64,000 nucleotides of DNA from JAFECT01 sp964432415 (GTDB lineage: Bacteria > Pseudomonadota > Alphaproteobacteria > Caulobacterales > Caulobacteraceae): contig CAYSNW010000010.1 in NCBI GenBank assembly GCA_964432415.1, positions 1 through 64,000 of the forward strand, given 5' to 3'. The translations under genes were made by a program, and so were the position numbers. Below the pieces are notes generated by a model. That model was not told where the DNA came from. It saw only the letters and a program-made list of their open reading frames with translations, and searched no databases. Below, piece after piece: positions 7,896 to 19,249 of this stretch. Within the stretch, counting starts at the first letter, position 1. Each line of letters starts with the position of its first letter.

Positions 7896-8717
7896 ATGGG
7901 GGGCGCCTTCGCCCCGGAGAGTTCCGACTTGCCCGCCGCGCTTCGCCCGTCCCCGGCGCTCGCCGCCGTCACCGCCGGCCTGTGGGCGGCCTGGTTCGCC
8001 ATGCGCACGGCCGGGACCCTGCTCGACGGGGTTCCGCCGGACATGGCCCTGCTGACCGGCGTGCGGCTGGCGCTGTGCATGGCGGGCGCCGGTCTGTGCC
8101 TGGCCATGGGCGCGGGGCTGGGGCGCAGCCGGGGCCTGGCGACGGCCCTGCGCATCGTCGTCGCCATTGGCCTCGCGGTCAGCGCCGCCATCGTCTGGTC
8201 GGTGCTCAACTGGCTCGGCTTCTGGGCGGGGATCACGCTCGCCGGCCACCGCTGGGGCGCGGCGGCGCCGGACGCCAGGGCCCACACCACCGTGGTGGTC
8301 TGGCTGTTCGTGGCCTGGGCCGCGGCGTGGCTGGCCTTCGACCGCCTGGCCGAGACGCCGGCGCCGTCCGCGGAGCTGGACCGGGACCTGTGGGCGCCCT
8401 CGCGCAACGGCCTGGTGCGCATCCCCATCGACAGCGTCGACTGGCTGGAGGCCGAGCGCGACTATGTTCGCATCCATGCGGGTAGCGCCTCGCACCTGAG
8501 CCGCCAGCCCCTGCACCGGCTGCTGGAGCGGCTGGAGGGCGAGCCGTTCCTGCGCGTACACCGCTCCGCCGCGGTCAACATCCGCCGCATCGCCTCGATC
8601 GAGCGGGGCCCGCACGGGGTGCTCCGGATCGCCCTGATGAACGGCCGCACCACGCCGGTGGGCCGCCGCTACGCCCCCGCCGTGCGGGCGCTGATGGAGC
8701 GCGCTGCGCTGGTCTGA
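7896..8717 (+). CDS. membrane-anchored LytTR DNA-binding regulator
   Basis: 273 residues. Four hydrophobic helices (about 22-155) precede a LytTR domain (about 165-270): GLVRIPIDSVDWLEAERDYV, then FLRVHRSAAVNIRRI and NGRTTPVGRRYAPAVR, the classic LytTR strands. Membrane-LytTR proteins sense an unknown signal and bind direct-repeat promoters. ATG 7896 has a poor ribosome site; an in-frame TTG at 7929 has GGAGA at a good distance, so the true start may be 11 codons later. Confidence 0.85.
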   Translation: MGGAFAPESSDLPAALRPSPALAAVTAGLWAAWFAMRTAGTLLDGVPPDMALLTGVRLALCMAGAGLCLAMGAGLGRSRGLATALRIVVAIGLAVSAAIVWSVLNWLGFWAGITLAGHRWGAAAPDARAHTTVVVWLFVAWAAAWLAFDRLAETPAPSAELDRDLWAPSRNGLVRIPIDSVDWLEAERDYVRIHAGSASHLSRQPLHRLLERLEGEPFLRVHRSAAVNIRRIASIERGPHGVLRIALMNGRTTPVGRRYAPAVRALMERAALV

Positions 8718-8807
8718 GCCGCCGCAGCGCCGATTTCGCCTGTGGCGTTCTTGTCATATCGCTTTCGGCGCACGCGACTATGGTGACGCTGGAGGCGTGA
8801 GGGCGTC

Positions 8808-9638
8808 GTGGCGATGGCCGCGGCAGGGGTTGGTATGAAGCGTGGTTTGTCGTTGGGCGCGGCGATCGCCGAGGCGGTCGCCTTCGTGCCGAAGGCGTGG
8901 GTGGGCGCGTGGGGCGCCCTGGCCCTGGCCGTCGGCCTGTTCGCGGCGCCGCTCTGGATCCCCGCCGACCGCCTGCATTCGCCCTGGATCCTGACCGGCC
9001 TGATCATCGTGGCCCTTGTCGTCGGCCTGGCGGCCGAGGGCGCGCTCTACCGGCTGGGTGTCAGCGCCGGCCTGGCCGAGGCGCGCCGCCGGGGCCTGGG
9101 GATCGGGGGCCTGCAGCTGGGCAAGCCCGAGCTGCGCCTCGTCGCCGGCGGGCTGATGACCGCTGGCTTCGTGGCCATGGTCGCCGCCGCCGGCGCGGTA
9201 GTGGTGAGCTTCCTGGCCAATGCGCTGGGCGTGGACCTGCGCGACCTGCCCAGGGCGCCGGCGGCGAACCTGGCCGAGGCGGACTGGCGTTCGGGCCTGG
9301 TCTGGGCCGCGATCGCCGGGGCCAGCTGGGCCGCCCTGCACCTGGCCGTGCGCCTGTCCCTGTTCAAGGCCGCCACCGTGGCGCGCGGAACGCTGGTGAC
9401 GCTGGACGCCATGTCCCTGGCCCAGGGGCGGTTCTGGAGCCTGCTGGCGGGGCTGGTCATCATCCTGATCCCGTCCTTCGCCCTGGCCTTCGCCCATCAC
9501 AGCCACGCCCTGACGGGTCTCGATCATCGGACGTGGGTCCTGCTGCACGCCGGGGTCATGGCCGGGGTGCAGGCCCCGCTGCTGATCGGCTTCTTGTGCT
9601 CGGCCTACAAACGGGTTGAATACTGGACCCTGGATTAG
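8808..9638 (+). CDS. multi-pass membrane protein, tandem family member 1
   Basis: 276 residues, about six membrane helices. First and most divergent of five adjacent same-strand paralogs; shared landmarks are ALYRLGVSAG..RRRGLGIGGLQLGKPELRLV and LDAMSLAQGRFWSLL, which correspond to the RAVL..P..GFA.LRLG..E and W.LTKG blocks of its neighbours. I do not recognise an enzyme motif. Starts possible at GTG 8808, ATG 8814 or ATG 8835; GGAGG at 8791 slightly favours the upstream ones. Confidence 0.75.
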   Translation: MAMAAAGVGMKRGLSLGAAIAEAVAFVPKAWVGAWGALALAVGLFAAPLWIPADRLHSPWILTGLIIVALVVGLAAEGALYRLGVSAGLAEARRRGLGIGGLQLGKPELRLVAGGLMTAGFVAMVAAAGAVVVSFLANALGVDLRDLPRAPAANLAEADWRSGLVWAAIAGASWAALHLAVRLSLFKAATVARGTLVTLDAMSLAQGRFWSLLAGLVIILIPSFALAFAHHSHALTGLDHRTWVLLHAGVMAGVQAPLLIGFLCSAYKRVEYWTLD

Positions 9639-9669
9639 GCGCTCGCGCGCGCCGGGTCGGGGAAAAGTC

Positions 9670-10575
9670 ATGGCGCAATTCGATCTGGTCGCCGCGGCGA
9701 CCGCGGGTTTCCGCATCGTTCGGACGCGGCCCGTATCGGTGTTCGTGTGGGGGCTGGTTCACCTGCTGGGCATATGCCTGGCCTATGCGGTGATGATCGC
9801 GCCGGTGCTGCCGGCGGTGATCGCCGCCTCGCATAGCCCGCACGAAATGCTGACGCCCCAGGTGATCCTGACCCTGGTGTTCGGCATGATGGCCACCATT
9901 CCCATCGCCATACTGATCGTCATCACCGTGACCACGGCGCTCTACGGGGCGGCGTTCCGTTCCGTGCTTGAGCCGGGGAACCGGGGCTTCGCCTCGCTGC
10001 GCCTGAGCGGCCAGGAGTGGTGGCTGTTCGTCAACGCGCTCATCTCGACCCTGCTGCTCATGGTCGTCTACGTCGCCCTGGTCATGGTCTTCGTGGCGAT
10101 CGGCGGCGGCAGCATCGCCGCGCTCGGCGAGAACCGGGCGGCTTTCGCCTCGCCCATCGCCATCCTGCTCTACCTGGTCTTCTGGGGGCTGATGCTCTGG
10201 CTGAACGCGCGCTTCTCGCTCGGCGGGCCGATGAGTTTCGCGGAACGGGGCTTCAAGCTGTTCGACTCCTGGGCGGTGACCAAGGGCCACGCCCTGCACC
10301 TGATCGCGATGTTCCTGCTGGGCTTCCTGCTGTTCCTCGCCCTCTACATCGCCTTCGTGATGTTCTGCGGCGTCCTCGCGGTCATCGCCATGCTGGCGAG
10401 CGGCGGCATGGGCGGCCATCCGTCCGTGGGCGTGCTCGCGGTCTTCGGCGCCATCGGGGCGATCGGCTTCATCTATTTCATCGGCACAGTCTTCACCCTG
10501 TTCTCCGCCTCGATCGCCGATGCCTATCGCCAGCTGCGAGGCCCTGCGGCCGACGCCGCCCCGCACTTCGGCTGA
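9670..10575 (+). CDS. multi-pass membrane protein, tandem family member 2
   Basis: 301 residues with about six helices. Family blocks: AAFRSVLEPGNRGFASLRLS near residue 95 and GPMSFAERGFKLFDSWAVTK near 190, followed by two more helices and a short polar tail. ATG 9670 with GGGGAAAAG upstream is preferred over an in-frame upstream start at 9616 inside member 1. The 31-bp and 12-bp gaps to its neighbours indicate one operon. Confidence 0.8.
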   Translation: MAQFDLVAAATAGFRIVRTRPVSVFVWGLVHLLGICLAYAVMIAPVLPAVIAASHSPHEMLTPQVILTLVFGMMATIPIAILIVITVTTALYGAAFRSVLEPGNRGFASLRLSGQEWWLFVNALISTLLLMVVYVALVMVFVAIGGGSIAALGENRAAFASPIAILLYLVFWGLMLWLNARFSLGGPMSFAERGFKLFDSWAVTKGHALHLIAMFLLGFLLFLALYIAFVMFCGVLAVIAMLASGGMGGHPSVGVLAVFGAIGAIGFIYFIGTVFTLFSASIADAYRQLRGPAADAAPHFG

Positions 10576-10587
10576 AACCGGGGCCGG

Positions 10588-11457
10588 ATGAGCGCGCGTC
10601 CGGCCTTCGCGGGCTTTTCCCTGGTGCGGCGGCGGCCCGGCATGGCGCTGGGGCACATGCTGCTGGTCGGGCTGGTCTTTGCGCTGGGCGTCGGCGCGGC
10701 GTTGTGGCTGGACGCTCATCCGGAGATCTTCGCCGCCGACCGGAGCAAGCCTGGCTGGTTCTGGCTGCTGGTGGGGCGCACGGCCCGGCTTGATCTCGCG
10801 ATCCTGGTCGGGCTGCTGGCGTTCGACGCCGTCCTGCGCGGGCAGATCTATCGCGCTGTGTTGCGCCCTCGGGAGACGGGACTCGCGAGCATTCGCCTGG
10901 GCGCCGACGAGCTTCGCCTGTTCGTCGCGAGCCTGGTGCTGGCGACGGTGTGGGCCGCGGCTCTGACCGCTACGATCTCCCTGTCGATCGCCGTCACGGC
11001 CTGGGCGGACGCCAAGCTGGGCCGTAGCGCCGCCTTCGCCATCGAAGCGGCGAGCGCCCTGTTGATTGGCTGGCTCATCGCCTGGATGGGCGTGCGGCTG
11101 GCCTTCGTGGGGCCGCTGACCTTCGCCGAGCGGCGGGTGGCCCTGTGGAGCGCTGTGCCGCTGTCGCGCCCGTTCTGGCCTCGCCTGCGGTTGGGCATAG
11201 GGGTCTGGCTCATGGCCGGGCTGCTCCTCGCCCTGGCCGAGCCGCTACGGGTCCTGGCGCTCGAGGCGGCTTTCGCCCTGCGTGACGGCCTGGCCTACGG
11301 GGACCCGCTGGAGACCCTGGCGCGGGGGCCCATCGCGGTTCTGGGTGGCTCCGGGCTCGCAGCTGTGATCTTGTACGCCCTCGCGAGCCTCGTGCTGCGG
11401 GCGCCGTTCGCCGCCGCGATCGTGGAAGGATACCCGGCCGGGGGGCCGGTCCAGTAG
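10588..11457 (+). CDS. multi-pass membrane protein, tandem family member 3
   Basis: 289 residues, about six helices. Shows IYRAVLRPRETGLASIRLGA and VGPLTFAERRVALWSAVPLS, matching the two conserved blocks of members 2, 4 and 5, although the lysine-glycine of the WxLTKG block is replaced by SR. Lies 12 bp after member 2. The function is unknown; the conserved cytosolic-looking R/E-rich block suggests a shared binding role rather than transport by itself. Confidence 0.8.
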   Translation: MSARPAFAGFSLVRRRPGMALGHMLLVGLVFALGVGAALWLDAHPEIFAADRSKPGWFWLLVGRTARLDLAILVGLLAFDAVLRGQIYRAVLRPRETGLASIRLGADELRLFVASLVLATVWAAALTATISLSIAVTAWADAKLGRSAAFAIEAASALLIGWLIAWMGVRLAFVGPLTFAERRVALWSAVPLSRPFWPRLRLGIGVWLMAGLLLALAEPLRVLALEAAFALRDGLAYGDPLETLARGPIAVLGGSGLAAVILYALASLVLRAPFAAAIVEGYPAGGPVQ

Positions 11458-11515
11458 GCGTTTGGATCGAAAACAGGCCGACGCAGAAGGCGCCAGGCCG
11501 GGTGAGGGGATGGGA

Positions 11516-12469
11516 ATGCACAAGTTTTCAGTCGCCGAGGCGTTCTCGGCCGGCGTCGGCCTGATCGAACGCATGCCGTGGACGATCGTGGTCTGGGGCT
11601 TTGTCATGCTCTTGATCCAGATCCTGCCGCGGCTGTTTTTCTGGGCCGTCTCGGGCGACACGGATCTGGGCGCGCTGCACCTGACCGGTCCCGACATGAG
11701 CATGGCGGCGATCGCCGGCGCCAATCCCGGCGCTCCGCCCACGCCTGACGAGGTCATGTCGCGCCTGTCGCTGATGAGCGGCGGAGTGGCCTTGACGATG
11801 ATCTGGGGCCTGCTTGGGGCGGCCGTCCTGCACTCGGCTGTCTATCGGGCCGTGCTCAACCCCGGGGACAGAGGATTTGCCTATCTGCGACTGGGCGCGG
11901 CGGAATTCTGGCAGGCTTTGGTGTTGTTTGTGCAGGCCGTGCTGGCGATCCTGATCGCCATCCTGATCCTTATCGTGTGCTCCCTTCTTTGGCAGGTCGC
12001 CAAGGTCTCCGCCGAACCGGCGGTGCGCGTTGGCGCCATGCTCGCGATGTTCGCCGTGATCGCCCTCATCGTCGCCGTGGTCGTGCGCTTCACCCTGTCC
12101 GGACCGATGACCTTTTCGGAGCGTGCCTTCCGCCTGTTCGAATCCTGGGGACTGACCAAGGGCAACGGGTGGCGCGTGTTCTGGACGAAGTACGCCTCTA
12201 CCGCCCTCGTGGTCGGCGTCGAGTTGATGTTCCTTTTCCTGTTGCTGCTGCCCGTCGACGTTGTCATCAGCGCCGTGTTCGGCCCGCCCAACATGACCGC
12301 CGGGGCCGTGTTCACGAAGTCCATGGAGCTGTCCTCGGCGGCGACCCCGCTCCTGGCCGCCGGCGCTCTGCTCATTGCGTTAGCAGGTTGCGTGATCATG
12401 GCGGCCGCCCGGACGATCTCCCTGGCGCCGTCGGCGGCGATCTATTCGGCGCTTCGGGAGAAGGCCTGA
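11516..12469 (+). CDS. multi-pass membrane protein, tandem family member 4
   Basis: 317 residues, about six helices. Conserved blocks VYRAVLNPGDRGFAYLRLGA and SGPMTFSERAFRLFESWGLT are almost identical in pattern to member 2. Two in-frame ATGs lie at 11510 and 11516; GAGGGG at 11504-11509 is better spaced for 11516. The loop after the first helix is longer than in the others (Gly/Pro/Ala-rich, about 55-85). Confidence 0.8.
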   Translation: MHKFSVAEAFSAGVGLIERMPWTIVVWGFVMLLIQILPRLFFWAVSGDTDLGALHLTGPDMSMAAIAGANPGAPPTPDEVMSRLSLMSGGVALTMIWGLLGAAVLHSAVYRAVLNPGDRGFAYLRLGAAEFWQALVLFVQAVLAILIAILILIVCSLLWQVAKVSAEPAVRVGAMLAMFAVIALIVAVVVRFTLSGPMTFSERAFRLFESWGLTKGNGWRVFWTKYASTALVVGVELMFLFLLLLPVDVVISAVFGPPNMTAGAVFTKSMELSSAATPLLAAGALLIALAGCVIMAAARTISLAPSAAIYSALREKA

Positions 12470-12539
12470 CGGCCGGCCCTGTCTTCGGCGGTCGGGGTCG
12501 CTATCCTAGGGGAGGCGATTCCGCCGCCGGAGTGCTTGC

Positions 12540-13439
12540 ATGGCCCTGACCGCTTCCGAAGCCGCGTTCGAGGGCTTCCGGCTGACGCGTGAGAAGCCGC
12601 TGCTGGCGGCGGGGCTGGGGCTGATCCACCTGGCCGCGGCGCTGGTCCTGATCGCGATCTACACGGGCCCCTTCGCCGCCGACATGCCGGTGATCGAGGC
12701 GGCGATCCTGAACCCGCCCAAGGATCCGACCACGCTCCCGCCGGGCATCGACAAGGTCGCCGCCCTGACGGTCCTGCTGATCCCCATCCTGATCCTCTCC
12801 AGCGCCCTGATGTCGGCGGCGGTGTTCCGCGCGGTGCTGCGTCCCGATCAGAAGGGCGTCGCGGGCTTTCGCCTGGGCGTGGACGAAATCCGGCTGCTGG
12901 TCCTCTACGCCGGCCTGTTCGCCGGGGGCCTCGCCGCCGCGGCCGTTTTTTTCGTGGCCGCGAGCCTGTTGGGCGGCGTCGTGCTTCTGGCCGTCCCGGC
13001 CGCCAGCACCCTGATGGTCGCCCTGGTCATGGTGGGGCTGATGGTCGGCGCCCTGGCGATCGGCATCCGCGCCTCCCTGGCGGGGCCGGCGAGCTTCGAC
13101 ACCCGCGCCTTGCGCCTGGCGGGCCCGTGGATCCTGACCCGGGGCCGGTTCTGGCCGCTGTTCGGGACCTATCTGATGACCGTGGTGCTGGTCCTGATCG
13201 TGGCCATGCTCGGCGAGGCGATCATGGCGGGCGTGCTCTGGGCCGTCGAGGGAGGCGTCATCCCCAAGACGCCGCCCAGGCCCGACTATTCCTCGTTCGC
13301 GGCCTACATGACCCCGGTCATGATCGCCTACACCGTCGGCAACTCAGCCATTTCGGGCCTGTGCAGCCTGATCCTGTTCGCCGCCCCGGCGGTGGTCTGG
13401 CGCGAACTGCGCTCCGGCACCGTCGAGCGGGTGGTCTGA
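12540..13439 (+). CDS. multi-pass membrane protein, tandem family member 5
   Basis: 299 residues, about six helices, last of the tandem set. Blocks: VFRAVLRPDQKGVAGFRLGV and GPASFDTRALRLAGPWILTR. The 70-bp gap after member 4 is wider than between the others, but there is no visible terminator. Unknown function; these resemble generic membrane domains annotated only as hypothetical in Caulobacterales. Confidence 0.8.
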   Translation: MALTASEAAFEGFRLTREKPLLAAGLGLIHLAAALVLIAIYTGPFAADMPVIEAAILNPPKDPTTLPPGIDKVAALTVLLIPILILSSALMSAAVFRAVLRPDQKGVAGFRLGVDEIRLLVLYAGLFAGGLAAAAVFFVAASLLGGVVLLAVPAASTLMVALVMVGLMVGALAIGIRASLAGPASFDTRALRLAGPWILTRGRFWPLFGTYLMTVVLVLIVAMLGEAIMAGVLWAVEGGVIPKTPPRPDYSSFAAYMTPVMIAYTVGNSAISGLCSLILFAAPAVVWRELRSGTVERVV

Positions 13440-13480
13440 GGCCCTGACGCGGGTCCTTGACCGCATCGGCGTCGCCAGAT

Positions 13481-13500
13481 ATTTAATGAATTAGTTAAAT
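13481..13500. promoter_or_regulatory. candidate ArsR autoregulatory operator
   Basis: ATTTAA (13481-13486) and TTAAAT (13495-13500) form a perfect inverted repeat around 8 bp in an unusually AT-rich island, directly before the ArsR-type gene. Position and symmetry fit the self-operator of this regulator family; binding is inferred. Confidence 0.55.
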
Positions 13501-13510
13501 GGAATCGGCC

Positions 13511-13822
13511 ATGGAAAAGGTGTTCGAGGCCCTGGCCTCGCAGCCACGGCGCAAGATCCTGGCCTACCTGGCCTCGACCAGCCTGACGGCGGGCGAGATC
13601 GCCTCGCGTTTCGAGATGAGCAAGCCGGCCATCTCCAAGCATCTGCAGATCCTGGAGAACGCGGGCCTGATCCGCGGCGAGAAGCGCGGCCAGTTCATCC
13701 ACTACAGCCTGGTCAGCGACAACCTGGTCAACACGCTCAACGGCTTCGTCCAGGAGGTCTGCCCCGTGGCGCGGCCGATCCGCCAGGAAAGCGCGGCCCT
13801 GGCGAGAGCCAAGAAGGACTGA
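13511..13822 (+). CDS. ArsR-family transcriptional regulator (SdpR-like)
   Basis: 103-residue winged-helix repressor. VFEALASQPRRKILAYL, LTAGEIASRFEMSKPAISKH (recognition helix) and the wing IRGEKRGQFIHYSL are typical of the metal-independent SdpR-like ArsR group. No metal-binding Cys pair in the expected helix. ATG 13511 is chosen over 13499 because it gives the usual MxxVFEAL start and leaves the palindrome 13481-13500 free as operator. It lies 11 bp before the DUF805-SRPBCC gene it probably controls. Confidence 0.9.
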   Translation: MEKVFEALASQPRRKILAYLASTSLTAGEIASRFEMSKPAISKHLQILENAGLIRGEKRGQFIHYSLVSDNLVNTLNGFVQEVCPVARPIRQESAALARAKKD

Positions 13823-13833
13823 GGGGGACGGGG

Positions 13834-15204
13834 ATGGGGGGAGTCTGGAGAGCTGTGAGCTGGCCGTTCCGTTTCGAGGGGCGGATCGGACGGGCCGCGT
13901 TCGCCGCGGGCTTCCTGGGTGTCTATCTGGTGCAGGTCCTGCTTCCGCTCGCCCTGTTGTGGCCTCTGGAGCCGCGCGTCGACGACGATATCCAGCGCGA
14001 CCTGTGGCTCCTTTCCGTCCGCACGTTCGGCGACTATCAGGCGCTGGACCCCCTCTCCCAGATCCTGATCCTCTCTCTGATCATCCTTGGCGACTGGGCG
14101 CTGGTCGCCCTCGCGTTTCGCCGGGCCGCCACGACACGCCTGAGCGGCTGGTCCGCGGCGTTCGCCTTTGTGCCTACCCTGCAGGTCGCCTGTTTTCTGG
14201 TGCTGCTTGTTGCGCCCGCGCGGGAGGCGCTCGCGGTTCCGCCCGCCCGCATCTCCGGCGCGCGTACCTCGCTGCAGGGCGCCATGGCTGGCGTGGTGCT
14301 GAGCGTGTTGTCCGTGACCCTCGGCGCCCTGGTGTTCGGCTCATACGGCTACGTCATGTTCGTAGCGACGCCCTTCCTGGTCGGGCTGGTCACCGCCATG
14401 CTGGCCAACCGGCGCGGCGAGATCGGGCCGGGGCGCACCACCGCCCTGGTGACAGCCGCCCTGGCGCTCGCGGGCTTGGCCCTCATCGGGCTGGCGCTCG
14501 AGGGCCTGGTCTGCATCGTGATGGCCTTCCCGCTGGCCTGGATCTTCGCCTACATCGGCAGCCTGCTCGGACGCCGGATGGGCGGGCGCGCGCCGGCGCG
14601 CGGCGCGATGATGAGCGTGGCGATCCTCCCGGCCCTGTTCGCCGCCGAGAAGGCCGCGCCCGATGTCGCCCTGTTCCACAGCCGCGACTCCGTCATCGTC
14701 GAGGCCAGTCCGGCCGAGACGTGGCGGGCGGTGATCCACATGACGCCGCTGCATGAGCAGCCCTCGGCCCTGTTCCGCCTCGGCATCGCCTATCCGTGGA
14801 AGGGCGAGATCGTCGGCGAGGGCGTCGGCGCCATCCGCCGGGGCTATTTCTCAACCGGGGTGGCGACCGAGCGGGTGACCGAATGGCGCCCCGGCCAAAG
14901 GCTCGCCTTCACGGTGACGAGCGACGCCCCGACGCTGAAGGAGCTCAGCCCTTGGGAGCACGTCAACGCGCCCCATGTGGACGGCTATTTCCGCACCATC
15001 GACGCCGCCTTCGACCTGGAGCCGCTGCCGGGCGGGCGCACCCGCCTGACGCTTAGCGCCAACCATGCGCTGAACCTGCAGCCGGCGCTTTACTGGGGAC
15101 CGCTGGCGCGCTGGGCGGTGACCGAGAACAAGCGCCGCGTCCTGACACACATCGCGCGCCAGGCAGCGGCGGATCATTCCCGGTATTCAAACTCCACCAG
15201 ATAG
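13834..15204 (+). CDS. DUF805-like membrane domain fused to SRPBCC domain
   Basis: 456 residues. Residues 5-135 look like DUF805 (FRFEGRIGRAAFAAGF, helices, then FRRAATTRLSGWSAAFAFVP); 145-265 hold about four more helices; 285-445 form an SRPBCC/START-like domain (SRDSVIVEASPAETWRAVI, WRPGQRLAFTV, GGRTRLTLSANHALN). ArsR genes are commonly paired with soluble SRPBCC proteins, as at 51.5 kb here; in this case the lipid/ligand-binding domain is tethered to the membrane. The 3' end overlaps the convergent ASCH gene by 31 bp. Confidence 0.8.
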   Translation: MGGVWRAVSWPFRFEGRIGRAAFAAGFLGVYLVQVLLPLALLWPLEPRVDDDIQRDLWLLSVRTFGDYQALDPLSQILILSLIILGDWALVALAFRRAATTRLSGWSAAFAFVPTLQVACFLVLLVAPAREALAVPPARISGARTSLQGAMAGVVLSVLSVTLGALVFGSYGYVMFVATPFLVGLVTAMLANRRGEIGPGRTTALVTAALALAGLALIGLALEGLVCIVMAFPLAWIFAYIGSLLGRRMGGRAPARGAMMSVAILPALFAAEKAAPDVALFHSRDSVIVEASPAETWRAVIHMTPLHEQPSALFRLGIAYPWKGEIVGEGVGAIRRGYFSTGVATERVTEWRPGQRLAFTVTSDAPTLKELSPWEHVNAPHVDGYFRTIDAAFDLEPLPGGRTRLTLSANHALNLQPALYWGPLARWAVTENKRRVLTHIARQAAADHSRYSNSTR

Positions 15205-15449
15205 ACCCGTTCGCCGGGACCGTGCTTGGCGGTCTTCAGGAGATCCACCACGCCCTGGAAGCCGCCGCGGCGCGCCAGTTCCGGGGTGATGTCCTGAAGG
15301 CCGATCTCGCGGATCGAGGAGACATGGATGGCGCCCGGTCCCAGCGGATAGCGGCCGCCGACCTTCACGTGCGGCCTCTGCCAGATGCGCACGCTGCAGG
15401 TAATGTCGCCCCGCATTACGCCGTCACGCAGTTGCTTGGCGAACACCAT
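15174..15449 (-). CDS. ASCH-domain (PUA-like) protein
   Basis: 91 residues. The sequence VRIWQRPHVKVGGRYPLGPG followed by IHVSSIREIGLQDITPELAR matches the ASCH fold, a PUA-related RNA-binding domain; the C-terminal strand YLVEFEYRE closes the barrel. It lies 14 bp downstream of uvrA on the same strand and may share its transcript. RNA binding is inferred from the family. Confidence 0.8.
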   Translation of the reverse strand: MVFAKQLRDGVMRGDITCSVRIWQRPHVKVGGRYPLGPGAIHVSSIREIGLQDITPELARRGGFQGVVDLLKTAKHGPGERVYLVEFEYRE

Positions 15450-15463
15450 CGCTCAGCCCCCGA

Positions 15464-18355
<2,892 letters not shown>

Positions 18356-18466
18356 GTCGCCTTGGAACGCTGGGGGCCGCCCGCCCTGGGAAGCTGTCCG
18401 GTAACGCGGACATCGGGCGATCGGTGCAACAGGCACATGTAGTGCGCAGACTCGGAATTTGCACAA

Positions 18467-18481
18467 GAACATTTTGAGAAC
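18467..18481 (-). promoter_or_regulatory. LexA (SOS) box for uvrA
   Basis: On the minus strand the site reads GTTC-TCAAAAT-GTTC, an exact alphaproteobacterial SOS box (GTTC-N7-GTTC). It lies 112 bp before the uvrA start, in the space shared with the divergent lipoprotein gene. Damage-inducible uvrA control is standard for this group. Confidence 0.85.
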
Positions 18482-18618
18482 AAAGGCGCGCGGTGTCGCA
18501 GGCCGGACTTTTCGGCGGCCCCCCGGATCGCGGGGTGCGGAGCCTCGCCCGTGGCGCCTAGCATGGACAGTGCGGCGCGGTCGTGGTGCAGTCCGGCGAA
18601 GCTTTCGGAGACGGTGCG

Positions 18619-19245
18619 ATGCGCAAGGTGTGGATGCTGGCCGCGGCGGTCCTGCTCGTGGCCGGTTGCGACAACAAGCCCAAGGCCCCGACCACCCAGG
18701 CCGACACCGTTGACCTGCCGACCACGACCCAGCCCGCGGCGGTCAATCCGGTCCAGGCGCCGCCCGCCGCGCCGGCGCCCGCCTTCAGCCACGAGGCGGG
18801 GAGCGACCTGTCCGGCTACTTCCTGCCGTCGACACCGGTGAAGGTCGGCAAATGGCAGCTGTCGGACCTGTCGATCGGTCCCGAGGCTGAGTTCGCCAAG
18901 TGGGAGGGCGGGACCCGCACTGCGACCTACGCCCCCGTGATGCTGGAGTTCGACGACACCACCAGCCCGACCAAGGCCAATGAGCTGGGCCAACAGGTCC
19001 ACACGGTGCGCATCCGCGTGCTGCCGACCGGCTACAAGCTCGGCCCGGGCGGGGCGCTGCATTTCACCGCCAGGGACGCCAACCTCGGCGACGTCAGCTT
19101 CGACGGGACGGTCGACACCGCCGCCCTGGCCAGGTTGCGTCAGGCCGGGCCCAACGGCGGACCCCAACCCATCGTCAAGGGCGACCTGACCCTGGGCGCG
19201 ACCCCCTTCAAGGCCCTGACCTTCACCTGGTTCGGCGGAGACTGA
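18619..19245 (+). CDS. lipoprotein of unknown function
   Basis: 208 residues. MRKVWMLAAAVLLVAGCDNK has a basic start, hydrophobic core and lipobox LVAGC with Cys16 as the lipid site. A Thr/Pro/Ala-rich linker (to about 60) is followed by a globular domain with several beta-like segments (FLPSTPVKVGKWQLSDLSIG; VHTVRIRVLPTGYKLG). GGAG at 18607-18610 supports this start over an upstream in-frame one. First of a three-gene exported-protein operon; no family recognised. Confidence 0.8.
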   Translation: MRKVWMLAAAVLLVAGCDNKPKAPTTQADTVDLPTTTQPAAVNPVQAPPAAPAPAFSHEAGSDLSGYFLPSTPVKVGKWQLSDLSIGPEAEFAKWEGGTRTATYAPVMLEFDDTTSPTKANELGQQVHTVRIRVLPTGYKLGPGGALHFTARDANLGDVSFDGTVDTAALARLRQAGPNGGPQPIVKGDLTLGATPFKALTFTWFGGD

Positions 19246-19249
19246 TCCC

